DNA of 64,000 bases from Candidatus Poribacteria bacterium (GTDB taxonomy: Bacteria; Poribacteria; WGA-4E; WGA-3G), in assembly GCA_026710795.1 (NCBI GenBank), contig JAPOQK010000001.1, positions 31,079 through 95,078 on the forward strand, read 5' to 3'. The translations under genes and the position numbers were made by a program. The notes below the pieces were generated by a model. The model saw nothing but the letters and a program-made list of their open reading frames with translations, was not told the DNA's origin and did no database searches. Positions 34,508-43,834 of this stretch are shown here, piece by piece. The number at the start of each line of letters is the position of its first letter. Position 1 is the stretch's first letter.

Positions 34508-35338
34508 TTAGTCAACGTAAAATGTAGAAACATCAGAATTTGGTTTTGGGTAGTTCATGTTTAGGCTATCAAGCGTTTCAACAATACGTTGAGTGATAAC
34601 AAGGTTTCGATACCATTTTTTATTCGCTGGTATTATATACCATGGTGCCCAACTTGTGCTGCACTTCTGTAGTACTGCTTCATAAGCTTGCATGTAATCA
34701 TCCCAATAGGCGCGTTCTCGGATATCCGCTTCGGTAATTTTCCAATGTTTGGTAGGGTCGTTGATACGCGATTCAAGTCGTTCTTTCTGTTCATCTTTTG
34801 AGATGTGGAGAAAAAATTTCAGAACAACTGTTCCATTTTCCACGAGCATCCTCTCAAAATCATTTATCTGCTGGTAGCGTTGTTTCCAAACGGAATTTGG
34901 TACAAGGTCGTGCACGCGTACAACAAGAACATCTTCATAATGTGAACGATTGAAAATACCGATTTTTCCTTTTTGTGGAACAGCTTTGTGTGCTCTCCAC
35001 AAAAAATCTCGTGTGATCTCATCCGCTGAAGGCACTTTAAAATTAACTACGTTACAACCTTGCACATTGGTACCTGCCATTACCTTCCTGATGGTACCAT
35101 CCTTTCCACAGGTATCCATACCCTGCAAGATAATCAGAAGCGCGTGTTGACTTTCGGCATAAAGTAACTCCTGGAGTTTGAGCATCCGTTTATTTAGTTT
35201 TTTCAAGGTTTTTTTAGTTTCACCTTTTTTTTGAAAAGTATCGGTATAGTCTGGAATGTGTTCAGGTTTACAATCCAGTTCTACACCACTGAGTGTAATG
35301 CTATCACCCGGCTTAACAATAAAAGGTTGTGACGACAT
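34508..35338 (-). CDS. ppk2: Polyphosphate kinase 2 family protein (PPK2)
   Basis: 276 residues, the length of single-domain PPK2. Motifs are a Walker-A-like GMDTCGKDGTIRKVM, the Walker-B and Asp region GIFNRSHYEDVLV, and RAYWDDYMQAYE with FFLHISKDEQKERL. PPK2 enzymes transfer phosphate between polyphosphate and nucleotides (GTP/ATP synthesis from polyphosphate, or AMP phosphorylation in some classes). This is a class I-like single-domain type, but the nucleotide preference cannot be read from sequence. GGAGG precedes the ATG by six bases. No exopolyphosphatase or PPK1 is next to it. Confidence 0.92.
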   Translation of the reverse strand: MSSQPFIVKPGDSITLSGVELDCKPEHIPDYTDTFQKKGETKKTLKKLNKRMLKLQELLYAESQHALLIILQGMDTCGKDGTIRKVMAGTNVQGCNVVNFKVPSADEITRDFLWRAHKAVPQKGKIGIFNRSHYEDVLVVRVHDLVPNSVWKQRYQQINDFERMLVENGTVVLKFFLHISKDEQKERLESRINDPTKHWKITEADIRERAYWDDYMQAYEAVLQKCSTSWAPWYIIPANKKWYRNLVITQRIVETLDSLNMNYPKPNSDVSTFYVD

Positions 35339-35467
35339 AGTAATCCTCCGAAAACAATAGGTTAATGAAGTTTAAGCATAAATTCAAACCCTATGCTATA
35401 ATTATTGTAGGGACAAACGGAACTTTCCGCATTGTCCCTACTGGAATATCTAAATATCCTATTTTTT

Positions 35468-38400
35468 CTACTTCGCTAAAGACTCGTAATAGTTATCAAC
35501 CAGTCTACGGTATTCTGGCGGAACATCTTCCTTCGCTACCTGTGTTAATTGTTTTTTCTCTTGCAGCATATTGAGTCGTTCTTCTAAAGCTGCCTCTAAT
35601 TTTCTGAGGTCACGAATAGCGAGTTCATAGTTAGGGAAGCGGCGTGTGCGGTTTCCCGCAGGGATTTGGGTAGAATCGAGCATTTCGAGCCATAATTCTT
35701 TAATTTCTTGATTTGATTCTGCCCCACCGCGTGCTAAGTCATTTTCGTTCTCACCCTGTCCGTCTTGTCCGGGTTGTTGTTCTTGTTGCTCGTTTTGCAT
35801 GGCTTGCTGTGCCTGTTGCATACGTTCCGAAAGCTGTTGTTGTTGTTCAGCAAGCTGCTGTTCTCGTTGTTGCTGTTCCTCTGTCTGTTCTTGTCCTTCC
35901 ATAGCTTGAAGTTCGCGTTGTATGTCTTGCATCTGTTCTTCAAAGTTTTGGAGTTGTTCCAAGGCAGCCTCAAGCTGTTCCTCCTCAGTGTTCGCCATAT
36001 TGGCTCTTGCCTGTTGAAGATCGGCTTGTGCTTCTTCAAGCGTTTCAAGAACTTCTTGCTGATTCAGGTCTGCGGATAGTAGACTACGCCATTGAAGTGC
36101 CCGTTGTGCAGTTGCCATATCTTCCGAGGTTTGTTCCTCAGCGAGTCTCCTTGAGGCATCAGAGACGTTTTCGGCTGCTTGGGGACTTTCTTGCCTGAGT
36201 TGATCCTGAAGATTATTTAAATTTTCTTCAAAGGATTGTAAGTCGCGTTGCAGTTGACGCTGCTCATTGGCAAGTTCGGAGGCTTGACGATAATCTTCTG
36301 GACGCATTCCAGATTGCTGAGACCTATTCCTTAATTCCTGTGTTTGCTGTTGTACATCAGATTGCTCAGCAGTTAACTGCTGGAGTTGTTGTGTTGCTCT
36401 CTCTAAAGCGTTATCTGTGAATTCAGCTGCGGCTCTTTCAAGTTGTTCTACAGCTTCTTCAAGTCTTTCTTCTGCCTTTTGACCTTTAGCAGCACTCATC
36501 TGTGGTTGTTGCTGTTGCATTCCTTGCGATGCTTGTTGCATCTGTTCACCGGCTTGTTGCATAGCTTGTCCAGCTTGACCGAGACGTTGTTGTTGCGTGC
36601 TTTGTGCCTCACCCTGCATCTGACTGAGTTGCTGTGACATCTGTTGCGCTTGTTGAGATAACTGTCCTTGCTGCTGGCTATTCTGTTGCATGTCACTTGG
36701 GGAAGGTTGATCTTCTCTACCCAATTGCTGGCTCTGTTCATTCAGGTTCTGTTGTTGTTCTATCATTTCACGAGCTTGGTCTAACATTTGCTGCGTCTGT
36801 TCTTGCAACTCCTGTTCCATTTCTTGTTGATCCTGTTCAAGTTCGCTCTGTAGGTCTTCCATTTCTATTTCAAAGTTCTCAGCGATTTGCGGTTGACTTG
36901 ATCTTGCTTGCTGCAACACTTTTGGAATTGCCAGATTTACTTTATTAAGGAGTTCAAGTGCGGCTTGTTCCGGTGGCATTGCCTCCCCAGGTTGAATAGC
37001 GTTGAGTTTATCTTTTGCCTGACCCATCATATCAATTGCTTCTTCAAGGTTCATCACGATTTCCGGATCGACCTGGACTTCCTGCATTGCCATGCTCAAT
37101 TCATCTGCAAAACGTTGTGTGTTGTCCTTTAGGTCAGATTGTTTCTTGCCAGTTTGCTTTACTTCCTTATTATACTCTTCTGTGAGTGTTGAAGGTTGTT
37201 GATTTATGTGTCTCCAAGTTTCCCGTATAATCTGCTTCTGATTAGCGATTAACCCAGGAACAGGATTTGGTGTTTCTTCACCTTCAGGTTGTTCATCTTC
37301 GGGTCGTTCACCTTCGGCTTGTTCTCCTTGTTCAAGTCTCTGATTGAAAGGTTTGATCTCTATGAAGTAAATCTCACTATTCGTTTCATTCGGTCCTGTA
37401 AGCGTATTATTGTCAGTAGCCTGTGCATAGTATGTGATTACTTGTCCAGGTTCAATGTCAAATTCCTCAAGATAGAATGTATAAGTGCCGGTTTTTAGGT
37501 GTTTGCCTGCCTTGACATCAGCATCTTCTGCTGTAGGTTCACCGGTAACTTCTAAAGCTATTTCATTTAATTCACCTGTGCCGATGCGATACATCAAGCT
37601 TAACTTTTCAACACCATAGTCATCTGTAGCCTCAGCAACAATTTTTACTTCTTCCAATTTTGTTGCCTTGACATCGCGTCCGGGTTCTTTGATAACCACT
37701 TCAGGCGCGTTATCTGGCATCGCTTTAATAGTATATTCAATTGGGATTTCATTATTGAATTCATCAATACAAAGAAGTTCAACGGTATATTCCCCATCCT
37801 CACGGACATCTAAGGTTGTGGAGAGAATGTTCCCGTCTGCTATGTTCATCTCAATGGATTTCACAGACACAGTGTCGTCCGACTCATCTTCTTTTGTTTT
37901 GGTTGCTGCATCACTTTGTTGGGTGAATGTTGCTTTTTGAATGGCTTTGTTAGTGGTGATTCGGATTTCTGCAGATGTGCCAATGACTGCTTGGATATCC
38001 CCGCTTCCTTGTTGGACAACCGGGTTGAGATTTGTATATTCGGGATATGTATAAGAAACAGAGATTGCTTCTACACGCGGCATCTCAAATACTTCAACAG
38101 TGTAGCGTTCGGATGTTGTTTCGTTTGCGACTACATAGTATTCTAAATCGGTTTCAATATTAAATATCTCATAACCGAATCCGCGTTTATCCTCCGGATT
38201 CTGTAACATACTAATTTCCTGTTTGCTACCTTCGTTTTCTGTGGTAGGTGGTGTGTCTTGGTCGAAATACGTCAAGACAACCTTGTCTGCGTCCTTACCA
38301 GTAACGATGACTTCAATCGGTAGACTCTTTCCGCGAAGGATACGAGCATTTCCGGGTGAAACTTGTACTTTGGTTGTCAAAACCGGGTCAGTTTTTTCCC

Positions 38401-38956
38401 ATGGCACAAATATCCGCATCAGACTCGTCTTAGTTTCTATAGGAAACAAAAGAGTCATCAGACCACACGCCGCAATGACTAAGGTTGCAATACCAACATA
38501 CTTACGGGTTTTGCTGTGGTCAACCGTTGCTTTGAAATCAATACTCTTTATCCGTTCTGTAGTATCTTCAAGCAATCGTTGTAGCATGTGTGCTTCAATG
38601 GGGTCATCCGATTCACGGTCGCCAAATTGGATTGCACTTACCAGTCTATCTTCAAGGTTTGGATGGCGTTGCTCCACATTCAGTGCAATATCTCGTAGAG
38701 TGAGAGCTGCTCTCAAAGGTTGAATTAGGTGTTTATAAAGTAGATAAAGAGTAGCACCGACAATTCCTGCAAGTAGTACGATACGGACAGGACTTGGCAG
38801 CGGCATCAGCAAATCAATGATTGATTCTCCAACCAGAAAAGCCAGTATCCCTATCAGAACGATGGCACTTCCCGTCCAGAAAAGGCTTCGTTTCCATACA
38901 CGTCGTGCATCTAAGATTCTTGATTGTAGTTCCGCATAATTGTCTCTTGTATTCAT
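35468..38956 (-). CDS. Large membrane-bound DUF4175 protein with Gln-rich coiled coil
   Basis: 1162 residues. Two N-terminal membrane helices (about 24-72) and a third near 152-170 precede Ig-like extracytoplasmic segments (SYTYPEYTN, VEKLSLMYRIGTGELNE). Residues about 670-1090 are a very Gln/Glu-rich coiled coil, recognisable by QQQ runs. The last ~70 residues are helical (FPNYELAIRDLRKLEAALEE). The DUF4175 family has unknown function and, in other phyla, sits near aerotolerance or Bat genes; none is seen here. The Q-rich stretch in DNA looks repetitive (TTG/CTG codons) but is coding. Confidence 0.88.
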   Translation of the reverse strand: MNTRDNYAELQSRILDARRVWKRSLFWTGSAIVLIGILAFLVGESIIDLLMPLPSPVRIVLLAGIVGATLYLLYKHLIQPLRAALTLRDIALNVEQRHPNLEDRLVSAIQFGDRESDDPIEAHMLQRLLEDTTERIKSIDFKATVDHSKTRKYVGIATLVIAACGLMTLLFPIETKTSLMRIFVPWEKTDPVLTTKVQVSPGNARILRGKSLPIEVIVTGKDADKVVLTYFDQDTPPTTENEGSKQEISMLQNPEDKRGFGYEIFNIETDLEYYVVANETTSERYTVEVFEMPRVEAISVSYTYPEYTNLNPVVQQGSGDIQAVIGTSAEIRITTNKAIQKATFTQQSDAATKTKEDESDDTVSVKSIEMNIADGNILSTTLDVREDGEYTVELLCIDEFNNEIPIEYTIKAMPDNAPEVVIKEPGRDVKATKLEEVKIVAEATDDYGVEKLSLMYRIGTGELNEIALEVTGEPTAEDADVKAGKHLKTGTYTFYLEEFDIEPGQVITYYAQATDNNTLTGPNETNSEIYFIEIKPFNQRLEQGEQAEGERPEDEQPEGEETPNPVPGLIANQKQIIRETWRHINQQPSTLTEEYNKEVKQTGKKQSDLKDNTQRFADELSMAMQEVQVDPEIVMNLEEAIDMMGQAKDKLNAIQPGEAMPPEQAALELLNKVNLAIPKVLQQARSSQPQIAENFEIEMEDLQSELEQDQQEMEQELQEQTQQMLDQAREMIEQQQNLNEQSQQLGREDQPSPSDMQQNSQQQGQLSQQAQQMSQQLSQMQGEAQSTQQQRLGQAGQAMQQAGEQMQQASQGMQQQQPQMSAAKGQKAEERLEEAVEQLERAAAEFTDNALERATQQLQQLTAEQSDVQQQTQELRNRSQQSGMRPEDYRQASELANEQRQLQRDLQSFEENLNNLQDQLRQESPQAAENVSDASRRLAEEQTSEDMATAQRALQWRSLLSADLNQQEVLETLEEAQADLQQARANMANTEEEQLEAALEQLQNFEEQMQDIQRELQAMEGQEQTEEQQQREQQLAEQQQQLSERMQQAQQAMQNEQQEQQPGQDGQGENENDLARGGAESNQEIKELWLEMLDSTQIPAGNRTRRFPNYELAIRDLRKLEAALEERLNMLQEKKQLTQVAKEDVPPEYRRLVDNYYESLAK

Positions 38957-39126
38957 TCTTATCTCCTATTCTCACATCCGCATTTTGACATGAATTATCT
39001 CATTTCCGAGAGATTTTAACTATTCTATATTTAGTTGTCGTAAGGAAAATCTATGATACAGCGTCCAAACCTATTTCACATATCCTGTTGAATTATCATA
39101 TGCTTTGTCAATTAAAACTATCCACA

Positions 39127-39798
39127 TTAACTTGGAAAATAATTAACTGCAAACAAGGTTTCAGCAACAATCCTTATGAACCAGATAACAATTGAAACGA
39201 AATATGCAGTTGTCTTCTTAACCTCTACAAAAGTCGTAATAGCAAATGCCAAGACAATTAGATACCATATACTCAATACGTTTATATAACTTAGAAATAT
39301 AACCAGAGATGCATTTTCAATTGGACCCGCGAGGTGATGCAATCCTGGAAGAATTCTGACATCAATTACTATGTTAACACTCTCTACGCTTTTAAATATT
39401 GGCACCAAACCTATATTTACCATATAGATAAGGACACGCACCAGAGAAGTATGCACTATACCAGCATAGATATGTTTAAATGTTAGTTCTTTACTTATCT
39501 TGGAAACTTTGGCAACTATGGTGAGTATGGAACTCAACATAATATCCCAAAGAACAGCAATAACAAGCGCGCTGGCAATAACGGATATTAAAGATATAGT
39601 ATTGTCAAATTCGTCCTGATTCGCATTTTGTTGGTACAGCAGTTTTAGAGTATATGGTGCATGTGTCCAACCCAAGATTATAGAAAAAAGACAAAAAACG
39701 ACAAATGCTAATATCCACTTTGGGTTGGACTTAAGACGTTCAAATGTGACGCTTGGATTCCCAACGAGATCGATAAGGTTTTGCCAACACTCTTTCAT
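39127..39798 (-). CDS. Yip1-family integral membrane protein
   Basis: 223 residues with five or so hydrophobic helices beginning at WILAFVVFCLFSIILGW. The Yip1 domain opener NLIDLVGNPSVTFERLKSNPKW is clear. In bacteria, Yip1-domain proteins are uncharacterised; in eukaryotes they traffic membranes. There is no partner gene. The ATG follows AAAGG. It lies downstream of the DISM/SpoIIE-phosphatase gene on the same strand, with a 287-bp gap that suggests a separate transcript. Confidence 0.8.
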   Translation of the reverse strand: MKECWQNLIDLVGNPSVTFERLKSNPKWILAFVVFCLFSIILGWTHAPYTLKLLYQQNANQDEFDNTISLISVIASALVIAVLWDIMLSSILTIVAKVSKISKELTFKHIYAGIVHTSLVRVLIYMVNIGLVPIFKSVESVNIVIDVRILPGLHHLAGPIENASLVIFLSYINVLSIWYLIVLAFAITTFVEVKKTTAYFVSIVIWFIRIVAETLFAVNYFPS

Positions 39799-40085
39799 CT
39801 TTTACCTTTAATCTATGGCAAATCCTGAAGGGATATATCCGGTATATTTTTTGAGGAGTCACCCCAAAACTTGGTGCAAGTTCCCTATATGGATACCTTT
39901 AAAGATAGATCTTCAAGCTATCCTCATGAATATGACTCAATTTCACGAAAAAAGTTCTGAAAATGTGGACTGATGCTTAATATCTATACAAAATCAAGAT
40001 TATTATTAATATACCAAATTCTATACACATATAGCAAGGATATTTTGGATTGACAGGATGGGGCAGTAAAATCTGACGGTATCTT

Positions 40086-42161
40086 TTAGGATTCTAACTC
40101 GTCTTCGTCTGGTTGTTTTACCTTTATTACAACAAGTGTTACATCGTCTTCCTGCGGACGTCTACCTGTCCATTCATTGCCTGCCTTAAAGAGATGGTTA
40201 ATAATTACCTTTGGAGGTTTTCCAGCAACTTCTGTGAATAACTCTTTAGTTTTTGGATAATCTAACATTTCATTCTGAGTATTTAACATCTCTGGTAAAC
40301 CGTCACTCATAAGCAGGACTGTGTCTCCTGGTTGAAGTTCAAACGACTCTTCTTGTCGTTCTGAACCAATAACCCCGCCTAAAGGCATCCCTTCAAGAAG
40401 TATCTCCTCAACGCGATTTTCGTTTGCGTGGTATAGGAGAGCAGGTGGCATTCCTGCGCCAGTTAGTGTCAGTTCATTTTCATCAAATGAAGCAAGGGTC
40501 ATCGACATATACAACCGTTTGAGATTCATGCTCTTGATGCCTTGTGAAATTCGTTCAAGCGTTTCTATATTTCCTGTTTCTGGTGTTGATGTTTTAAATA
40601 GACTTTTAACAGCGGAAACAACAAGACCAGCATTCATACCGTGTCCCGTTGCATCACCAATTGCTATGGTGAGTTTTCCGTCCTCAGTTAGGTTAAAATC
40701 GTAATAGTCCCCGCCTACTTCTGTCGCAGGTCGCATCTCAAATTCCACGTCAATGTGTGGTAATTGCGGCGGTTCCTGTGGTAACATGGACATCTGTAGT
40801 TCACGTGCTTCTTCCAATTCCTCAGTTTTACGGGTATTTTCAACTTCTAAAAGTTGACGTTCAAGTTCTTCAGTTTCAAGTTTTCGTCTGGTTCGTGAGA
40901 AGTTGCGAGCGAGATAAACCGACATCGAAAAAAGTGGGGCAAGCACTATAATAAGAATTCCCAATTGCCAACTCATTTTAAATCCTGTTTGTGTGAGAAA
41001 TATACTCAGTGCTATCGGTAGGATAAAAGGTGCAAGTGAACCGAGTCCAAATATCCACGCGCCATCCTTCTTCTTAACAATTGCAACAAATATAACACGT
41101 GCCATTTCTAACAATGTAAAAATTGTACCCATTAATAGGAGAAAAACCGTTATTCCTGTACTGAACTGAAAGGAAGTATTATTTGCAAAACTAAAGGTAT
41201 AGTTATTTACGTCAAACAAACCGATAAGGATTGTGAAAATCCATCCTATAAGCAATAACCAATAAATTTTAGGTTTCTTTGGATAAAAAAGCCTATAGAG
41301 AAATAACAATCCTGAAACAAACATCAACACATAAACAAAGACAAGTAGTGTTATCAGGTACTTAAGTTGTAGTGCACTTGTTGCGAACAATAAAAATTGG
41401 AAGATAAGATAAACAAAAGAACCTATACTGCCAGTTGAGATGGCAAAATATAAGTTTTCCTTCGCACGTGGAAAAAAGATATACTGTAATAGATGTTGCA
41501 GCATGAGATAGACACAAATTGCTGTCCACACCATTTGTATCGTTGTGCCATTTTTAACAAGATTGACACGCATTTGAATGCTTTCATCCAGCGGAGCAAT
41601 TATGAGCCAAAAACCAAGAACCGGTAATGACTGATATGACGAGAAATTTGAATACCTTATTGCAATGACATGGTCGGTTTTACCAGAGAATGTAATCTCC
41701 TGCGGGTTACGTTCCCAATACGCTTTCTCTTCCTCTTTCCGTGTTCCTACGGTCCCAAATTCATAAAGTAACTCACCGTCAAGATAGATTTCTGACGCGC
41801 CTGCTTGATAGAATACATTGAGTGCCAGTGGGGTATTCCAGAGCTGCTGGTCTGGGACGGAAAGATGAAGTCTAAACCAACCGATCCCATCCCAATTTCT
41901 TTCAGATAGTTCCTTTTGAGGAAGTAGTGTGCCAAGTGTACCAATGTTTTCCCATACAGTGTCATCATAAGTTGGACTTGCCCATTCTGGATTATCCCCC
42001 AGATGCCACTTCCATGGATAAACTGTATTCCCAGAAGTAAATGTGTCTAATGTAAGTTCAAGTTTGTCGGGTGGAGGTTCATCCTCTTGTGCATGCACTT
42101 GGCAAATGAATATACCCATAATTATTATGAGATGGAAGGCTAAAATTAACTTGTGTTTCAT
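40086..42161 (-). CDS. 7TM-DISM receptor with SpoIIE/RsbU-type phosphatase domain
   Basis: 691 residues. Signal sequence 1-24, an exported beta-sandwich like sugar-binding jelly rolls (about 40-195; WFRLHLSVPDQ, EIYLDGELLYEFG), seven transmembrane helices (about 205-420), a coiled coil (RRKLETEELERQLLEVENTR) and a PP2C-type phosphatase (about 460-685; LQMSMLPQEPP, EVGGDYYDF, GDATGHGMNAGL, LLMSDGLPE). It would sense an external signal and dephosphorylate a partner, as in anti-sigma-factor-antagonist switches. No partner gene is adjacent. The ATG lacks an obvious ribosome binding site. Confidence 0.9.
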   Translation of the reverse strand: MKHKLILAFHLIIIMGIFICQVHAQEDEPPPDKLELTLDTFTSGNTVYPWKWHLGDNPEWASPTYDDTVWENIGTLGTLLPQKELSERNWDGIGWFRLHLSVPDQQLWNTPLALNVFYQAGASEIYLDGELLYEFGTVGTRKEEEKAYWERNPQEITFSGKTDHVIAIRYSNFSSYQSLPVLGFWLIIAPLDESIQMRVNLVKNGTTIQMVWTAICVYLMLQHLLQYIFFPRAKENLYFAISTGSIGSFVYLIFQFLLFATSALQLKYLITLLVFVYVLMFVSGLLFLYRLFYPKKPKIYWLLLIGWIFTILIGLFDVNNYTFSFANNTSFQFSTGITVFLLLMGTIFTLLEMARVIFVAIVKKKDGAWIFGLGSLAPFILPIALSIFLTQTGFKMSWQLGILIIVLAPLFSMSVYLARNFSRTRRKLETEELERQLLEVENTRKTEELEEARELQMSMLPQEPPQLPHIDVEFEMRPATEVGGDYYDFNLTEDGKLTIAIGDATGHGMNAGLVVSAVKSLFKTSTPETGNIETLERISQGIKSMNLKRLYMSMTLASFDENELTLTGAGMPPALLYHANENRVEEILLEGMPLGGVIGSERQEESFELQPGDTVLLMSDGLPEMLNTQNEMLDYPKTKELFTEVAGKPPKVIINHLFKAGNEWTGRRPQEDDVTLVVIKVKQPDEDELES

Positions 42162-42268
42162 TATGTATCAGAAATGTGGTGTTTGTTGTAGGTTTTTCCT
42201 TTTATATTACTATTTTTGTCTTGAAATGGCAAGGTAATTTGGTATGTGGACAGGAATAGCAAAATCGG

Positions 42269-42297
42269 TTGATTATTGACGGTCTTTATGATATTAT
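42269..42297 (+). promoter_or_regulatory. Promoter giving a leaderless or near-leaderless DUF488 mRNA
   Basis: TTGATT (42269-42274), a 17-bp spacer and TATTAT (42292-42297). The ATG at 42307 lies only 10 bp past the -10 box, so the RNA would begin within a few bases of the start codon. No Shine-Dalgarno precedes the ATG. Confidence 0.6.
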
Positions 42298-42306
42298 CTA
42301 TCCATT

Positions 42307-42852
42307 ATGGATAAGACTACAGACACCATTCCAATTTATACGATAGGTTACGGAAGCCGTTCAATGACTGAGTTTATTGACGCGCTTCGCCAATACCAGA
42401 TTGATTTTCTCATTGATGTTCGGTCAGTTCCGTATTCAAGGTATAAGCAGGAATTCTCCAAAAAGCCTCTTGCGAATGAAGTGGAACAGCACGGAATCCG
42501 CTATGTCTTTATGGGAGACTTACTCGGTGGGAAACCTGATGATGAGTCGTGCTATGTTAATGGAATGGTTGATTATGAGAAGGTTAAGAATACGGAAATC
42601 TTTCAACGCGGTATTGAACGTCTACATGCTGCTTTCTCACAACAACAGCGCGTTGCACTTATGTGTGCCGAGGAAAAACCGGAACATTGCCATCGGACTA
42701 AACTTATCAGTACTACTCTAACGGATCAGGATTTACCTGTGGTTCATATTGATGAAAATAACGAGGAGATGACACAGGAAAAGATTATTGATCGGATTAC
42801 GGGTGGACAGTTGAATTTGTTTGAAAGACTTGACAAGACAAACAATTTGTAA
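42307..42852 (+). CDS. DUF488-family protein
   Basis: 181 residues. The DUF488 opener IYTIGYGSRSMTEFIDALRQ, the middle LIDVRSVPYSRYKQEFSK and the Cys/His segment MCAEEKPEHCHRTKLI are the family's hallmarks. Function is unknown; some members are near DNA or RNA processing genes. No signal peptide. The promoter at 42269-42297 predicts a leaderless message. Its last codons contain the -35 element of the following CBASS-like operon, but that operon probably has its own promoter. Confidence 0.88.
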   Translation: MDKTTDTIPIYTIGYGSRSMTEFIDALRQYQIDFLIDVRSVPYSRYKQEFSKKPLANEVEQHGIRYVFMGDLLGGKPDDESCYVNGMVDYEKVKNTEIFQRGIERLHAAFSQQQRVALMCAEEKPEHCHRTKLISTTLTDQDLPVVHIDENNEEMTQEKIIDRITGGQLNLFERLDKTNNL

Positions 42853-42858
42853 TATAAT
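42830..42858 (+). promoter_or_regulatory. Perfect consensus promoter of the CBASS-like operon
   Basis: TTGACA (42830-42835), a 17-bp spacer and TATAAT (42853-42858), an exact sigma70 consensus. The -35 box lies inside the end of the DUF488 gene. The start codon of the cyclase gene at 42950 is about 85 bp downstream of the expected start of transcription. Confidence 0.8.
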
Positions 42859-42949
42859 TTGTAACGTTTTTTGCAAGTATTGCTTTTGTTTCTACAAAAT
42901 AAATATTATTCTACCAACAGAAATTAAACTGACTGTGAGGTGAAGACCG

Positions 42950-43834
42950 ATGCCAACCAGAACTGTTGATCAAGGGTTTAGAGATTTTTTACCAAAACTT
43001 ACTCCTACTTCCAGGGAATCTACTGCAGCCAAAAACCACCGAGCTACTATAGAAGCATGCCTTAAGAACAATTTTGGTATGACTCGGTTTTTTCGCACAG
43101 GGTCTTTGGGTAACGGAACGAGCATTTCCGGGTATAGTGATGTGGATTATTTCGCCCAAATTCCGACCGAAAATCTTAATACGAATTCTACAACCACATT
43201 GCGTAAAGTTCGAAATGCGCTAGACACACGTTTTCCAGACACAGGGGTTAATGTTAGTTGTCCTGCTGTTGTTGTCCCATTTGGGACAGAGGGAAAAGAA
43301 AGTACGGAAGTTACCCCCGCGGACTATATCGGTGTTACTTCAGATGATAACGAATACAAAGTCTATGAAATCCCAGACTGTTCCGATGGATGGATGCGTT
43401 CCAGTCCTGATGCCCATAACGCTTATGTCAGAGAAGTTAATGGTGACTTAAGCAATAAAGTAAAACCACTCATTCGCTTCATTAAAGCGTGGAAATATTA
43501 TCGGTACGTACCGATTTCATCTTTTTATCTTGAATTACGAGTCGCAAAATACGCTGAAGGTGAATCAAGCATTGTTTATGCTGAGGACATGAAGAGAGTG
43601 TTCTCATATTTAGATAGAATCGATCTAAGGGACATGCTGGACCCTATGAACATTTCCGGTTACATTAGTGCTTGCTCTACAGATGCAAAACTTGAGGACG
43701 CGAAATCGAAACTCTCCACCGCTATATCTCGCTCCGAGAAAGCTTGTGATGCTGAGGATAATGGGGACACTGAAGAAGCATTTAAGTGGTGGAATCTACT
43801 TTATGCCTATAATTTTCCGAGTTACCGTTACTAA
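42950..43834 (+). CDS. CD-NTase (cGAS/DncV-like nucleotide cyclase) of a CBASS-like system
   Basis: 294 residues. Nucleotidyltransferase motif: GSLGNGTSISGYSDVDY, with Gly51-Ser52 and catalytic Asp64/Asp66. The third acidic residue appears as Glu120 in STEVTPADY rather than the more common Asp. The C-terminal half holds a helical OAS-like region (NKVKPLIRFIKAWKYY). In CBASS, such enzymes make cyclic oligonucleotides on phage infection, which activate a killer effector. The next gene, overlapping by one base, encodes a predicted S-4TM pore-forming effector. GAGGTGA precedes the ATG. Confidence 0.88.
   Translation: MPTRTVDQGFRDFLPKLTPTSRESTAAKNHRATIEACLKNNFGMTRFFRTGSLGNGTSISGYSDVDYFAQIPTENLNTNSTTTLRKVRNALDTRFPDTGVNVSCPAVVVPFGTEGKESTEVTPADYIGVTSDDNEYKVYEIPDCSDGWMRSSPDAHNAYVREVNGDLSNKVKPLIRFIKAWKYYRYVPISSFYLELRVAKYAEGESSIVYAEDMKRVFSYLDRIDLRDMLDPMNISGYISACSTDAKLEDAKSKLSTAISRSEKACDAEDNGDTEEAFKWWNLLYAYNFPSYRY

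Noticed and set aside
35700..36800. Repetitive TTG/CTG-rich DNA that resembles a CRISPR or microsatellite array
   Set aside because: It is the coding sequence of the Gln-rich coiled coil of the DUF4175 protein; repeat units vary and there are no uniform spacers.
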